From positions 1,178,001-1,242,000 of the forward strand of contig CM017573.1 of the NCBI GenBank assembly GCA_007844125.1: a stretch of 64,000 nucleotides of DNA, in the 5' to 3' direction. This DNA comes from Sinonovacula constricta (taxonomy: Eukaryota > Mollusca > Bivalvia > Cardiida > Solecurtidae). A program made the position numbers and the translations under genes. The notes below the pieces were generated by a model, which worked only from the letters and a program-made list of their open reading frames with translations, had not been told where the DNA came from and ran no database searches. Of this stretch, positions 22,257 to 31,961 are shown one piece after another (positions within the stretch are counted from its first letter, which is position 1; each line of letters opens with the position of its first letter).

Positions 22257-22791
22257 TGAGGCCATAAAACAGCCCATGCGCTGATATATTATAAGAACAA
22301 ATAAAACATCCCAAGCGCTGATATACAACAAGATAAATTTAAATATGGCATATAATGCCATGACATCATATACCAAAAGTGAAATGTAAAAAATACGAAA
22401 GAAAACATCGAAATTTAGAAAACAACCTACCAACAAAATAAAACGTAATATTGTTAAGAGCTAATAAGTTAAAAAAAAAAAACCAGTTCATGAAAAGCTA
22501 AGGATTTATCCGCAGTTGGCATATTATATGTAAGAAAGGTACTAAAATCCCGATGTTATACCTACAGTGCAATCTCACATAAAGGGTATGGAGACTGCTC
22601 AAGTTGTCTCATCTATATAAGGGCACAACTGGAGAGATGAACAGACAAGAATTCCAGCAGTAACTGTCCAATTATGGCTTTAAGTCACTGTTTTCATATA
22701 GTCTCAACGACCTGTCCGGTCATCGTGTAATTTAAAAGCAATGCAAGTTCTTGACTGTAAAAGGGTCAATTGCAAGCAATGCAGTACAACG
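22257..22791 (-). mobile_element. PLE-B insertion 1, 5' part
   Basis: Continues the copy broken at 16850 (CAGCCCATGCGCTGATATAT) and stops at GCAAGCAATGCAGTAC, corresponding to the end of the RT frame in the longest copy (24340-24346). It is therefore a 5'-truncated insertion. Mariner B resumes at 22792. Confidence 0.85.
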
Positions 22792-23455
22792 TAAACGGAT
22801 GATACAGCGGTATGAGCGCGAAGGATATGCCTTCATGGAGAAGATCGTGACTGCCGACGAGACCTGGAGCAGCATGTACACACCGGAAACCAAGTCCCAA
22901 TCGACTATGTGGAAGACGCCGGGCTCCCCTTCCCCTAAAAAGTTCAAGGTGAACCAGTCAGCGAAGAAGCAGATGTTTATGGTGTTTTTCGACGCAAGAG
23001 GTGTGATCCTGTCCCACGGCATGCCACCTGGACAAACAGTCAACGCTGCCTATTATACGAAGGTGAGTGATAACTTTCGTAATCTTTATACAAATAATAT
23101 TGTTATTTCTATTTCTTACAGGTAAATATACTTATTTTAATTTTTCAGATAGACCGGAGTCCTTTCAGTTTTTTTTTTTTATCGTTTTCAGGTTTTGAAG
23201 CGCGATTTCCCTGCGGGCCATGCGGAAGAAAAGGGCCGAACACCTGCCATCCATTATCTTCCATCATGATAACTGCAGCAATTACACAGTCAGCTATACA
23301 GGAGCTGGGATTCGAACTTCTAGACCACACGCCGTATAGCCCCGACCTGTCACCATGTGACTTTTTCCTGTGGTCTACCTCCGGGGAATCCACTTCGACA
23401 GCATTGACGAACTTTCCTCTGCAGTGAAGGTCGCAATCTCGAATATTCAGACTGA
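22792..23455 (+). pseudogene. Mariner B transposase, catalytic half
   Basis: Continues the enzyme begun at 15946: RMIQRYEREGYAFMEKIV, TADETW (first catalytic Asp), KQMFMVFFDARGVI, NAAYYTK, then an intron 23063-23191 (GTGAGT ... TTTCAG) and VLKRDF. The second Asp is in FHHDN. After a shift the third is in PYSPDLSPCDFFLW. Coding ends at NIQTE where PLE-B insertion 2 starts. The C-terminal remnant WIASCRKCVSFGGEFF lies at 26204-26275. Several shifts and stops are present in the second exon. Confidence 0.85.
23063..23191 (+). other. Intron in mariner B
   Basis: GTGAGT donor after YYTK and TTTTCAG acceptor before VLKRDF; 129 bp, phase 0. Confidence 0.7.
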
Positions 23456-23586
23456 ATAGGTAAATAAGAAAAGGTCCTATCAAAATTTTCACAGATATTT
23501 AAATTTTATCTACCTGCAGACCAAGGCAGACAAGGTAAATGTAAATGTGACAAAAAAACACAGAGACGAGACATAACACACAAAAA

Positions 23587-23697
23587 GAAAAACCATCAGT
23601 TACCGCCTTGGAACGGTCAGTCGGCAAAATGGCCAACTGGGGTGCTTAAACCTGGTTTGTGGAGCGCTCCAACCTCGCACTTCCTGACGGTTTTTCT
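23587..23697 (-). ncRNA. Conserved structured 3' module of PLE-B
   Basis: A 111-bp segment closed by GAAAAACC and its complement GGTTTTTC. It contains a hairpin arm pair around CAGTCGGC/GCCAACTG with loop AAAATG, and a perfect palindrome GGAGCGCTCC. The same arrangement recurs in other PLE-B copies. In the related tails at 40865 and 41499 the closing arms are GAAACCC and GGGTTTC, a paired change that keeps the helix. A structural RNA role, for example RT recognition, is inferred. Confidence 0.5.
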
Positions 23698-24289
23698 ATC
23701 AAACAAACAGTGTAAATAAAAGTATCCCGTCAAAGTGACACAACTAACAATAAGCACCTGCATCGGGAGTTAAAACAGATATAATGAACATATGTACAGT
23801 ATTTACAGTAGATAAAAGCCTCGGCAACCAAAAAATTCCAAATGAGAGAGTAGTTTAAAATAAAATAAAGCAGTACAAGCGCTGATATATTATAAGAACC
23901 ATATAATGACGTCATAAATGCCATGACGTCATATGCCAAAAGTGTCAAAAGTGAAATGTAAACAATATGGAAGAAACAATAGAATTTTAGAAAATCAACA
24001 AAATAAAACGTAGTATTGTTTAGAGTTAATCGTTTAAAAAACATATTATAAACGCCGAGGATTTATCCGCAGTTGACATATTATATATGATAAAGATTAA
24101 AAAAAATCCCGATGTTATACCTACTGTGCAATCTCACGTAAAGGGTATGGAGACTGCTCAAGTTGTCCCACCTATATAGGGCACGACTGGAGAGATGAAG
24201 AGACAAGAAATCCAACAGTGACTGTCCAAATATGGCTTTAAGTCACTGTTTTCATATAGTCTCAACGACCTGTCCGGTCATCGTGTAAT

Positions 24290-26203
24290 TTAAAAGCAAT
24301 GCAAGTTCTTGACTGTAAAAGGGTCAATTGCAAGCAATGCAGTACATCGAAGTATTCCCGGGTTGTAACCGTCTGCAATACATTTTCTGATAAGTTTTGT
24401 AAAGTGGTCAGAAAAGTTATTGAGACCCTTGATCTTCTTTAACTTGTATAAAACATTTCCATAAAATGCAGGATGGCTTATGCCTTTCTGCATAAGTGTT
24501 TTCATACTGCTATTATACTTAGAAGCAATAAAATCATTGCGGTGAAAGAATTTTGAAAACGCCTTTCTTAATTTATGAAAACGAAAGCCTTGCTGTAACA
24601 GTTTAGAAGAAATAAACAGGTTTCTAGCATTGAAATCTTCTACTTTAGTACAAACTCGTGCAAACCTTGTAAGTTGTGATATGTAAATACCATAGGAGGT
24701 AGCACGAGGTGAATCACCATCAAGGTATGGATAATTCACAATACTAAAGTTGAAATCATCTCTCTTGTCATAGATTTTAGTAGAGACGTTGTCATTGGAA
24801 ATATTGATCTCAATGTCTAGAAATGCTGCATTTAAATGTCAGTTATTTGCTTTATTAAGGGTAAGTTCTGGAGGGTAAATCAGATGGATCATTTGAGAAA
24901 AGAAAGGATTATCTATAGTTAGAATATCGTCAAGATAGCGTGACGTTAAATTGAAAGCCTCTATAATGTGGCTTTGGTTTGAAGGGGATAAAGTTAACAT
25001 GAAATCACGTTCAAAGCAGTATAAAAACAAATCTGCAATTAATGGTGCACAGTTGGTTCCCATAGGGATACCAATTACTTGTCTAAATAAAGTGTCACCG
25101 CATTTTATGTAAATATTGTCTAATAGAAAACGTAAAGCTTCACAAACATCCGTGCAAGTCCACATAGTAAACTTTTCTAAGAATGTGTTGGTAAAAAAAG
25201 CATTACTTTCATGACATGCAATATATAAACGTTGCTCTCGAGCAAATGTTTTCTCAATAAGAGCAATCAATTTGGTCTTAATTAAATCATGAGGTAAAGA
25301 AGTGTACAGCGTAGAGAAATCGTAAGTATTAACTGCAGAGCAATGAAAGTTTAAAGTACGAAACTTGTCTAAGACTTCTGAAGAATTTTTAATAGACCAA
25401 AAAATGTTAATTCCTGAATTTTCATACACTTTTTCACAATATTTAACAACGTGATTGCGAACGGCTGTAAGGCAAGACGTAAGTAGTTTAGATATGTGAG
25501 TGGTGGTGCTAGAGCTGGCATTAGCTATGAATCGTGACTTGTATGGTGTTTTGTGAAGCTTAGGAATCCAGTACAAGGAAGGAAGTTTTTCTTGCTTTGT
25601 TTCTATTTTGATATTGAAATTATGCAATATCTGTTTATGTTTGTCAATGACTGTCTGAAAGTCAAGGTTGGTGCAAGAGTAAGAACTGGTGGTGGATAAC
25701 TCAGCACTCAGTATATTTTTGTAATAAAGTCGTCAGACAAAAATTATGTTGTTTGAAGCTTTGTCTGCAGGTACAAGTACAAATTTATCGTGAATATTCT
25801 GAAAGGACTGTTTTAGATGTTTTAAGTGATAAAAAGGTTTCATAGGTAAACTAGAAGGATGGGAGCGGTAGAATTTAACGCGATTTTTTATTATCTTAAA
25901 AATGGCTTTCTTCCAAGTATTAAGTGCTACTGTATCCGTGTTTTCTCTCTTACACCAGCGATCGGCAAACAGATTAATTGCATCAGCAATTTCTTTGCAA
26001 CAAAGGTCAAAATCTATGTCATCTGGCAGGCGATATTTCGGGCCCTTAAAGAGTAATTTTCTCAATTTGTAGTCATCGATGATGTTTAAATCCCCAGTAA
26101 TGATATGGCCAGAAGGTAAATAACAGAAAGGTGAAGTGGAACAGTTACAAGAATCTCGAGAAGGGTCATTTAGGTTAAGGTCTGAGTCATTTAGGAGAAG
26201 TTT
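24290..26203 (-). pseudogene. PLE-B reverse transcriptase with two in-frame TGA codons
   Basis: One reading frame runs through 26065-25733, 25627-24839 and 24739-24290. It is interrupted only by TGA at 25733-25735 and 24839-24841. Upstream in the same frame is FCYLPSGHIITGDLN. Family landmarks: KFVLVPADKASNNIIFV, LPSLYWIPKLHKTPYKSRF (the PKLHK signature of PLEs), NTYDFSTLYTSLPH (motif A), QVIGIPMGTNCAPLIADLF (motif B), RYLDDI (catalytic YxDD), then KIYDKRDDFNFSIVNYPYLD and the thumb region ending IDPFTVKNLHCF. No GIY-YIG endonuclease follows; the frame stops into the 3' UTR. PLE RTs are related to telomerase RT. Roughly 640 codons remain. Confidence 0.85.
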
Positions 26204-26275
26204 TGTAGATGCCTGGATAGCCAGTTGTAGGAAGTGCGTATCGTTTGGGGGTGAATTTTTTTAAAAGGACTAGAC
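26204..26275 (+). pseudogene. Mariner B transposase C-terminal remnant
   Basis: DAWIASCRKCVSFGGEFF followed by stops matches the W..R..KCV...G.YF end of mariner transposases and continues the enzyme after PLE-B insertion 2. About 250 bp of element 3' DNA follow to the inverted repeat at 26529. Confidence 0.65.
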
Positions 26276-26529
26276 ATACTGGACAATACTTAGCGGTAAG
26301 TTGTCATGGGCAGTTTCGACGTCGTTGACGTTAATATGACGTTGTGCCGGAATTCGCTAGGTGATGTTACTATAGTAACAATTATTCGGTAAGTGTATAA
26401 GCAATCGCCGTGAAATTTTCGGATCTAAGCAGAATTAAATGATGTTGAAATGTGTATACAAAATTACTGAAAACGCACGCATGCTAAATAAAAGAGAACA
26501 CTTTTCCGCGAATTTATTGATCATCCCTC

Positions 26530-26728
26530 GTGTGTATATATATATATACCACAGCAGCCATGAATCATTGGCAATTCTCCAGCGGGCAATTGAGAAAACA
26601 ATCACATTCTCGCCCTTCCACCTCACGCCACCCACCATTTACAGCCCCTTGTTCAGAGTTATTATGGACCTTTCCAGTACTTATCACCAAGGCGAGTTAG
26701 CCTTAACTGAAGAGGATATACAAGCCGG
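26530..26728 (+). other. Short region with an open frame, left of hAT
   Basis: After a (TA)n run at 26536-26548, an ATG at about 26665 opens MDLSSTYHQGELALTEEDIQ up to the hAT insertion. The same frame continues right of the element for about a dozen codons (FEACGISPSIEML, then TAG at about 29013). The frame is unrecognised. Confidence 0.35.
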
Positions 26729-28965
26729 CAGGGGTTTCATTAGAAGCCGGCGACCGGCGCAATTCGCCGTCTATTTTGGTTGTGATCGCCGGCTACTTTC
26801 CGTTAAGGTTGAAAAAAAAATCTGCTGAAATTGTGAATAAAACTCCAACAATATTTCCAAGCCACTTATTCTTTGATTAGCTAACGAATTTAACGTAAAT
26901 CATAACATTTCACAGTGCTACAGTTATAAATTAACGTGTTATTCCATGTTCCGCATAATATCATTTAGTTGATACTATTAATAGATCGTGCTACGTATTT
27001 GCGGCCCGTACCGATCGTTGTAATGCGGCAACCAGTCAAAATTTTATTGACGTAAGTGTTACGACCTGTGTCACTATTTAAAATTTATTTTTTATTAAAG
27101 ATTTATAAATAAATTGGCTCTCTAAAATTGTTTTAGAAGAGTCTCAGAGTCCAGATGCTGCTACTTTGTTTGAAGTATTGTGCAATCAGTTACAGACCCT
27201 TGAACTTGAACTGAAAAACATGAGAGGTCTCGCCACTGATGGTGCATCTGTAATGATTGGTCAAAGGTCTGGTGTAGCTACTAGGCTGAAAGCAGTGAAT
27301 GACAAAATCATCAATATTCATTGCATTTGCCATCGCTTGGCTCTGGCATGTACAGATTCAAATGAAGAAATCAAGTACAATAGTGAGGTAGAAGGGACTG
27401 TCACTCAACTGTGGAAAATGTTTGATGACTCCCCTAAGAAAACAGACATGTACCTAAAAATCCAGCAAGAGGTTAAAGGAATGCACTTGGGTGCTAGGGC
27501 TAAGAGGATGGTTAAGAGAAAACTGAAAAAAGCTGTTAAAACAAGGTGGCTTTCATTTGATAAAGCCATAGCTGCTGTGTTTGATGACATGCTGTCCATA
27601 ATCTCTACCCTGAAAGCTTTAGAATCAGATGCAACAGCATGTGGCTTGCACAAAAAGATGCATAACACCAAGTATTTGGGAACTGTGTAATTCTCTAAAG
27701 TCTGTTACCCATTCTGTCTGAATTGAGCAAAGTATTTCAAAGCAGTGACATTCATTATTGTAGAATTAAGCCAAGTGTTCTCTATATCCAAGACAAGCTG
27801 AAGAGTTGCAGAAAGCAAGCAGCCAATTCTTGACCTTGAGAATGACATTGCAAAAGGTGGGAGATTTGAACTACTTGAATTGACTCTGACAACTGATCAG
27901 AAAAAGTATATGGAGGGCTTATTAGAGAAGTATGTTAAAGCACTGGTAGCCAACATCTCCAGGCGTCTGGAAGACAGTATCCCAGTTCTTGGTGCCATGC
28001 ATATTTTTGATCCAAGAAACATGCCAGCTAGGGGATCAGATGCATTCAGATGGTTTGGTGAACATGAGCTTAGTATCCTACAGGATCATTTCAAATTGAC
28101 AGATGAACAAATTTCAGAACTTAAAGCTGAGTGGGGGAAAGTGAAATATGACATAGATAGTTGGAAACAGATTATCCCTGAGACTAGTCATCTACTTAAG
28201 CTGGGTTCTAGTCCAACAGACTGGTGTCTGAAGAAATTCACTGAACCCAACTATGGCCAAGTATTTCCCCAGTTGTCAGATATAGCACAAGCTCTTCTAG
28301 TAGTGCCAGTTTCCAATGCTTGGCCTGAGAGGGGGGTGAGCAAAGTTAGGCTGATTAAAACTAGACTTAGAAGTACACTGAGAAATGACTTGCTTCAGAG
28401 CCTTCTTCAAATTGCAATAAATGGCCCAAATTGTGACAAAGCTGATGAAGTGGTCAATGCAGCGATCACACTCTGGCTGTCTAAAAAGTCAAGAATAAAG
28501 CTGCCCAAATCATCAGCTATAACTACAACTAGTAAACCATCAATTTCATCTTCTTCAGCATCCTCACCCACAGCCTTTGCTGCCAGTCCTATTGATATTG
28601 AGACTGAAAATTCAGATGCTGACCTGGAAGGTATTGTTAGGCAGTTTGTAGGGGAAGATGCTGGAGAGGATGAAACTGATGAAAGTGACTCAGATGATGA
28701 TGAAAATTAGTGACTAAGACTGAGTAAACAAACTCAGATGATGAAGAAACTCAGAGTAAGTAAATAAAGGAAATTAAACTAAAATTTTGTCTTTGTCTTT
28801 ATTTAAAATCAATCAATATACATCATTCTTTGAGACCCTTTCAACAGAATGACCAGGTCGCATTTTTCTACTTCAGGTTTGGGGTGGCTGCGACAGGGTA
28901 TCTCCTGTTACTCATCCTAGGTCTCCTCTTACTTTGCTGAAACTAAGAAAATAATGAAACCCCTG
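26729..28965 (+). mobile_element. hAT transposon with perfect 8-bp duplication
   Basis: 2237 bp bounded by 14-bp inverted repeats CAGGGGTTTCATTA (left) and TAATGAAACCCCTG (right), flanked by CAAGCCGG at 26721-26728 and 28966-28973. An 8-bp duplication and CAGGGG-type ends are diagnostic of hAT. The internal transposase is defective. Confidence 0.95.
27137..28710 (+). pseudogene. hAT transposase (ZNF862/KIAA1586-like), truncated and frameshifted
   Basis: Coding starts after a splice-acceptor-like TTGTTTTAG (27137). Block 1 to 27690 has NMRGLATDGASVMIGQRSGV (a catalytic-region Asp) and INIHCICHRLALACTD, as in hAT RNase H-like domains, then KKAVKTRWLSFDKA. A short middle piece (PILSELSKVFQSSDIHYCR) is in another frame, so shifts lie near 27690 and 27830. 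Block 2 (27880-28710) ends with the hAT dimerisation segment ALLVVPVSNAWPERGVSKVR and IKTRLRSTLRNDLLQSLLQI plus an acidic tail. The N-terminal BED/zinc-finger exons and the first catalytic Asp region are not found in the 400 bp upstream. The copy could move only with help. Confidence 0.85.
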
Positions 28966-28973
28966 CAAGCCGG

Positions 28974-29577
28974 ATTTGAAGCTTGTGGCATTTCCCCTTC
29001 AATAGAAATGCTGTAGGAAGCAAAGCATTTACACCAAGCTCAGTCTCCGAAATAAGTCTTCCCTCTTTTGCCCAAGTCAGCATTTTCCCTACAATCTGCA
29101 GTAACGAACCAGTTTTGTCCACAAGCCATAATGATGGGCTGGTTCATCTCTGGTCTGTAACACAAGTGAACCTGTTGATATCATCACATACCCCACTGTA
29201 CATTCAAAGATCCTTGCCTCGGGTCAATTTCTGGTAGAGGACCTAGAAATCTTACCCTAAACAGCCAATACTCTAGATTGTACTTTCCCTACTGCCGCCC
29301 ACTTCTCGGACTGTCCCTGCTGCCGCTCACCTATTCATAATCACGATAGTGTTACTTGTGCAGTGTGGCGGTCGTAAAAATGTTGTCTATGTTGTCATCT
29401 AATTCATTATACCAGGATTGTCACGTATATTTATTGACTGACCGTTCCAAGGCGATAACTGATGTTGTTGTGTGCGTGTGTGTGTTATGTCTCGTCCCTG
29501 TGTCCGAGGAATCTGGTCGCCAGTGAAGACAGTCTAAGGAGTCCCGGTGGTAGGTTGAAGAGCAGGGACAGTCTAAA
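28974..29577. other. Unassigned DNA right of hAT, with a PLE-tail relative
   Basis: 28974-29330 holds nothing recognised beyond the short frame noted to the left. 29334-29460 (TTACTTGTGCAGTGTGGCGG, GACTGACCGTTCCAAGGCG) resembles 41105-41220 and the PLE-B tail module. Confidence 0.45.
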
Positions 29578-30489
29578 TAGGTAAATAAGAAAAGGTCCTA
29601 TCAAAATTTCAACAGATATTAAAATTTAATTTACCTACCAAATGGGGTGCTTAAACCAAGTTTGTGAAGCGCTCCAACCTTGCACTTTCTGAAGGTTTTT
29701 CTATCAAAGAGTGTAAATAAAAATATCCCGTCAAAGTGACATAACTAACAGTAAGCACCGACATCGGAAGTTAAAACAGATACAGTGAACCAATATACAT
29801 ACATAATATTTAGTAATAAAATAAACTATCAACATATGTAAAGGATGTTCAGTAGACAAAAGCTTCAGCAATCTAAAAATTCCAAATGAGAGTAGTTTGA
29901 AAAAACAACAACAGCCCAAGCGCTGATATATAATAAGAACAAATAAAACAGTTTAAGCGTTGATATGTAACATGCATAATTAAATGATGTCATACAATGC
30001 CATGACGTCACATGCCCCCCCCCCCCCCCCCCCAAAAAAAAATGTGTCAAAAGTGAAAGTAAAAAATTCGGAAGAAATTTATCGAATTTTAGAAAACAAC
30101 CTGCACCATCAAAATAAAATGTAGTATTTTAAAGAGTTAATACGTTTTAAAATAACATATCATTAAAAGCCGAGGATTTATCCGTAGTTGGCATATTATA
30201 TTATAAAGGTACAAAAAAAAATCCCGATGTTGTACCTAGTGTGCAATCTCACGTCAAGGGCATGGAGACTGTTCAAGTTGTCCCACCTATCTATATAGGG
30301 CATGACTGAAGAGATGAAGAGACAAAAAGTCCAACATTGACTTCAAATTATGGCTTTAAATCACTGTTTTCTTATAGTCTCATTGACCTGTCCGGTCATC
30401 GTGTTATTAAAAAGCAATGAAAGTTCTTGACTAAAAGGGTCAATTGCAAGCAATGCAGTACACCAAAGGATTCTCGGGTTGTAACCGTC
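29578..30489 (-). mobile_element. PLE-B copy, 3' UTR (interrupted)
   Basis: Starts TAGGTAAATAAGAAAAGGTC. An internal deletion removes part of the module. A poly(C) run lies at 30016-30033. It ends GGTTGTAACCGTCT, which in the 23456 copy continues into the end of the RT frame. Here a plus-strand PLE-B tail is inserted, and the original copy resumes for about 70 bp at 30756. Confidence 0.85.
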
Positions 30490-30755
30490 TTTTATTTACA
30501 CTGTTTGTTTGATAGAAAACCCTTCAGGAAGTGCGAGGTTGGAGCGCTCCATAAACCAGGTTTAAGCACCCCAGTTGGCCCTTTTGCCGACTGACCGTTC
30601 CAAGGCGGTAACTGATGGTTTTTCTTTTTGTGTGTTATGTCTCGTCTCTGTGTTTTTTGTCACATTTACATATACCTTGTTTGCCTTTGTCTACAGGAAG
30701 ATAAAAATTTAAATATCTGTGAAAATCTTTATAGGACCTTTTCTTATTTACCTAT
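30490..30755 (+). mobile_element. PLE-B tail inserted in opposite orientation
   Basis: Plus-strand 3' end of PLE-B, from TTATTTACACTGTTTG through the GGAGCGCTCC module to the exact end CCTTTTCTTATTTACCTA. It is inserted within another PLE-B copy. Confidence 0.85.
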
Positions 30756-31041
30756 TGTAATGCGGTCAGAAAAGCTATTGAGACCCTTGATTTTCTTTAA
30801 CTTGTATAAAGCATTTCCATAAAATACAATAGGATAATAAGAAAAGGTCCTATCAAAATTTTCACAGATATTTAAATTTTATCTACCTTTAGACAATGCA
30901 AACAAAGAAACTGTGTAAATAAAAATATTCCGTCAATATCCCGACGAACAGTAAGCACCTGCATCGGGAGTTGAAACAGATACAGTAAATTATGTACATA
31001 TATAATAACTAGTAATAAAATAAACTATCAACATATGTATC
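30756..31041 (-). mobile_element. PLE-B remnants
   Basis: 30756-30826 matches the RT C-terminal coding end (GAGACCCTTGATTTTCTTTA). 30827-31041 is a further 3' tail starting AGGATAATAAGAAAAGGTCC and deleted for the hairpin module. Confidence 0.8.
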
Positions 31042-31409
31042 CTAGCGTCACTAGTTTTGACGCTTATAAGCGATTAAATTCATTTCGGTTGAAAAAATAA
31101 CAGTAAACCATTCAGTTAAATTTAAATCCAAATTCTTCATTGTTTAAAATAAATTACATTGATTTTGTTAAAGAATTATTCCACTTGTTTTTTAAAGCGG
31201 CATTTATTTACTTCATATGGAGGCAGCCATCTTGGTTTTCAGACACTAGTTTCGACGACTCTGATTAGATGTTTTATCTTTGACAGTTTTCACTGTACGT
31301 GGTATTTACAAAATATGCTTACCTGGATCAGTTGAAAAAAGGTTGTTCATTTGAGGAAAAAAAGAGAAATCAAACAGTTTATGGTTTTTATTTATAACCA
31401 ATATTGCTT
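31042..31409. other. Unassigned AT-rich DNA
   Basis: No gene seen. It contains GCAGCCATCTTGG near 31226, which fits a YY1-type site on the minus strand, but no gene start nearby is supported. Confidence 0.4.
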
Positions 31410-31961
31410 TTAATTTATTGTTTCATAAAGAAATGCGCTTATCAGTCTATTCCTCATCCATACAATGGGGACGAAGGAAAACATCTCCCCTTCTGACAAT
31501 TTTAACCGTGGAGCAAAATGACAGATGCACCCAATGTCCACATTTAAAGCATTGCACCCTCTTCACAAACACCAGAGATGTACTGTGGCTCACCTCAGCT
31601 GTTGTAAACAGCTTACAGACATATCACAATTCTGAACTGTCCGGCTCATCAATTGAACTGTCGCTGTCGGCTGCCACTGGCCGAGAACAGCTCTTTGACA
31701 TTTCAGATGGACCAGGCAGAGGCATGGTGACAGGCTTAGGAATCAGAGGTTTCTTTGAGCCTTTTTGCATTCTCATGATCCCTGATGGTATCAGTCATTC
31801 TATTTTCAGTGATAGCCTTCCCACTTACTAGAGTGCTTAGGTTGCGGCGTTTCTTAGCAGGCGGTTTCCTGGCGGTGATCTTGGCTTCTTTGCTGGCAAA
31901 GTAAGCTGATGGGCGCTCTGAAGGGGACTTTACACTAATGACTGCTTCACAGATCCATGGG
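31410..31961 (-). pseudogene. Pogo/Tigger-like transposase C-terminus
   Basis: Minus-strand coding reads VKSPSERPSAYFASKEA, KKRRNLSTLVSGKAITENRM and DTIRDHENAKRLKE, then, after a frameshift near 31740, a Ser/Asp-rich stretch (ADSDSSIDEPDSSEL) and a Cys/His region QCFKCGHWVHLSFCS with RRGDVFLRPHC. VSGKAITE and the trailing zinc-binding segment are typical of invertebrate pogo-like transposases downstream of the DDE core. The upstream part (NPNVVDPSSF-like text at 33254-33330) is split off by a DNA transposon, and the DDE core is missing. Confidence 0.6.

Larger units (their letters stand above)
23456..26203 (-). mobile_element. PLE-B insertion 2, longest copy
   Basis: Minus-strand Penelope-like element with a 3' UTR of about 830 bp (23456-24289) and a reverse transcriptase frame (24290 to about 26203). 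It starts at the family 3' end TAGGTAAATAAG directly after mariner codons for NIQTE. The mariner C-terminus resumes around 26204. The exact 5' junction and target duplication could not be fixed. Confidence 0.85.
15591..26529 (+). mobile_element. Mariner B, interrupted by nested insertions
   Basis: Terminal inverted repeats match over more than 30 bp with few differences: GAGGGATGATCAATAAATCC at 15591 and the complement of GAGGGATGATCAATAAATTC ending at 26529. Transposase pieces occur in order inside: 15946-16362, 22792-23455 and 26204-26275. The gaps are PLE-B insertion 1 (16363-22791, itself holding a MITE and a Gypsy element) and PLE-B insertion 2 (23456-26203). Without the insertions the element would be about 1.8 kb. 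Confidence 0.8.

Noticed and set aside
31418..31831. 137-codon plus-strand frame
   Set aside because: The minus strand gives recognisable pogo C-terminal text (VSGKAITE, zinc-binding segment), so this is its shadow.
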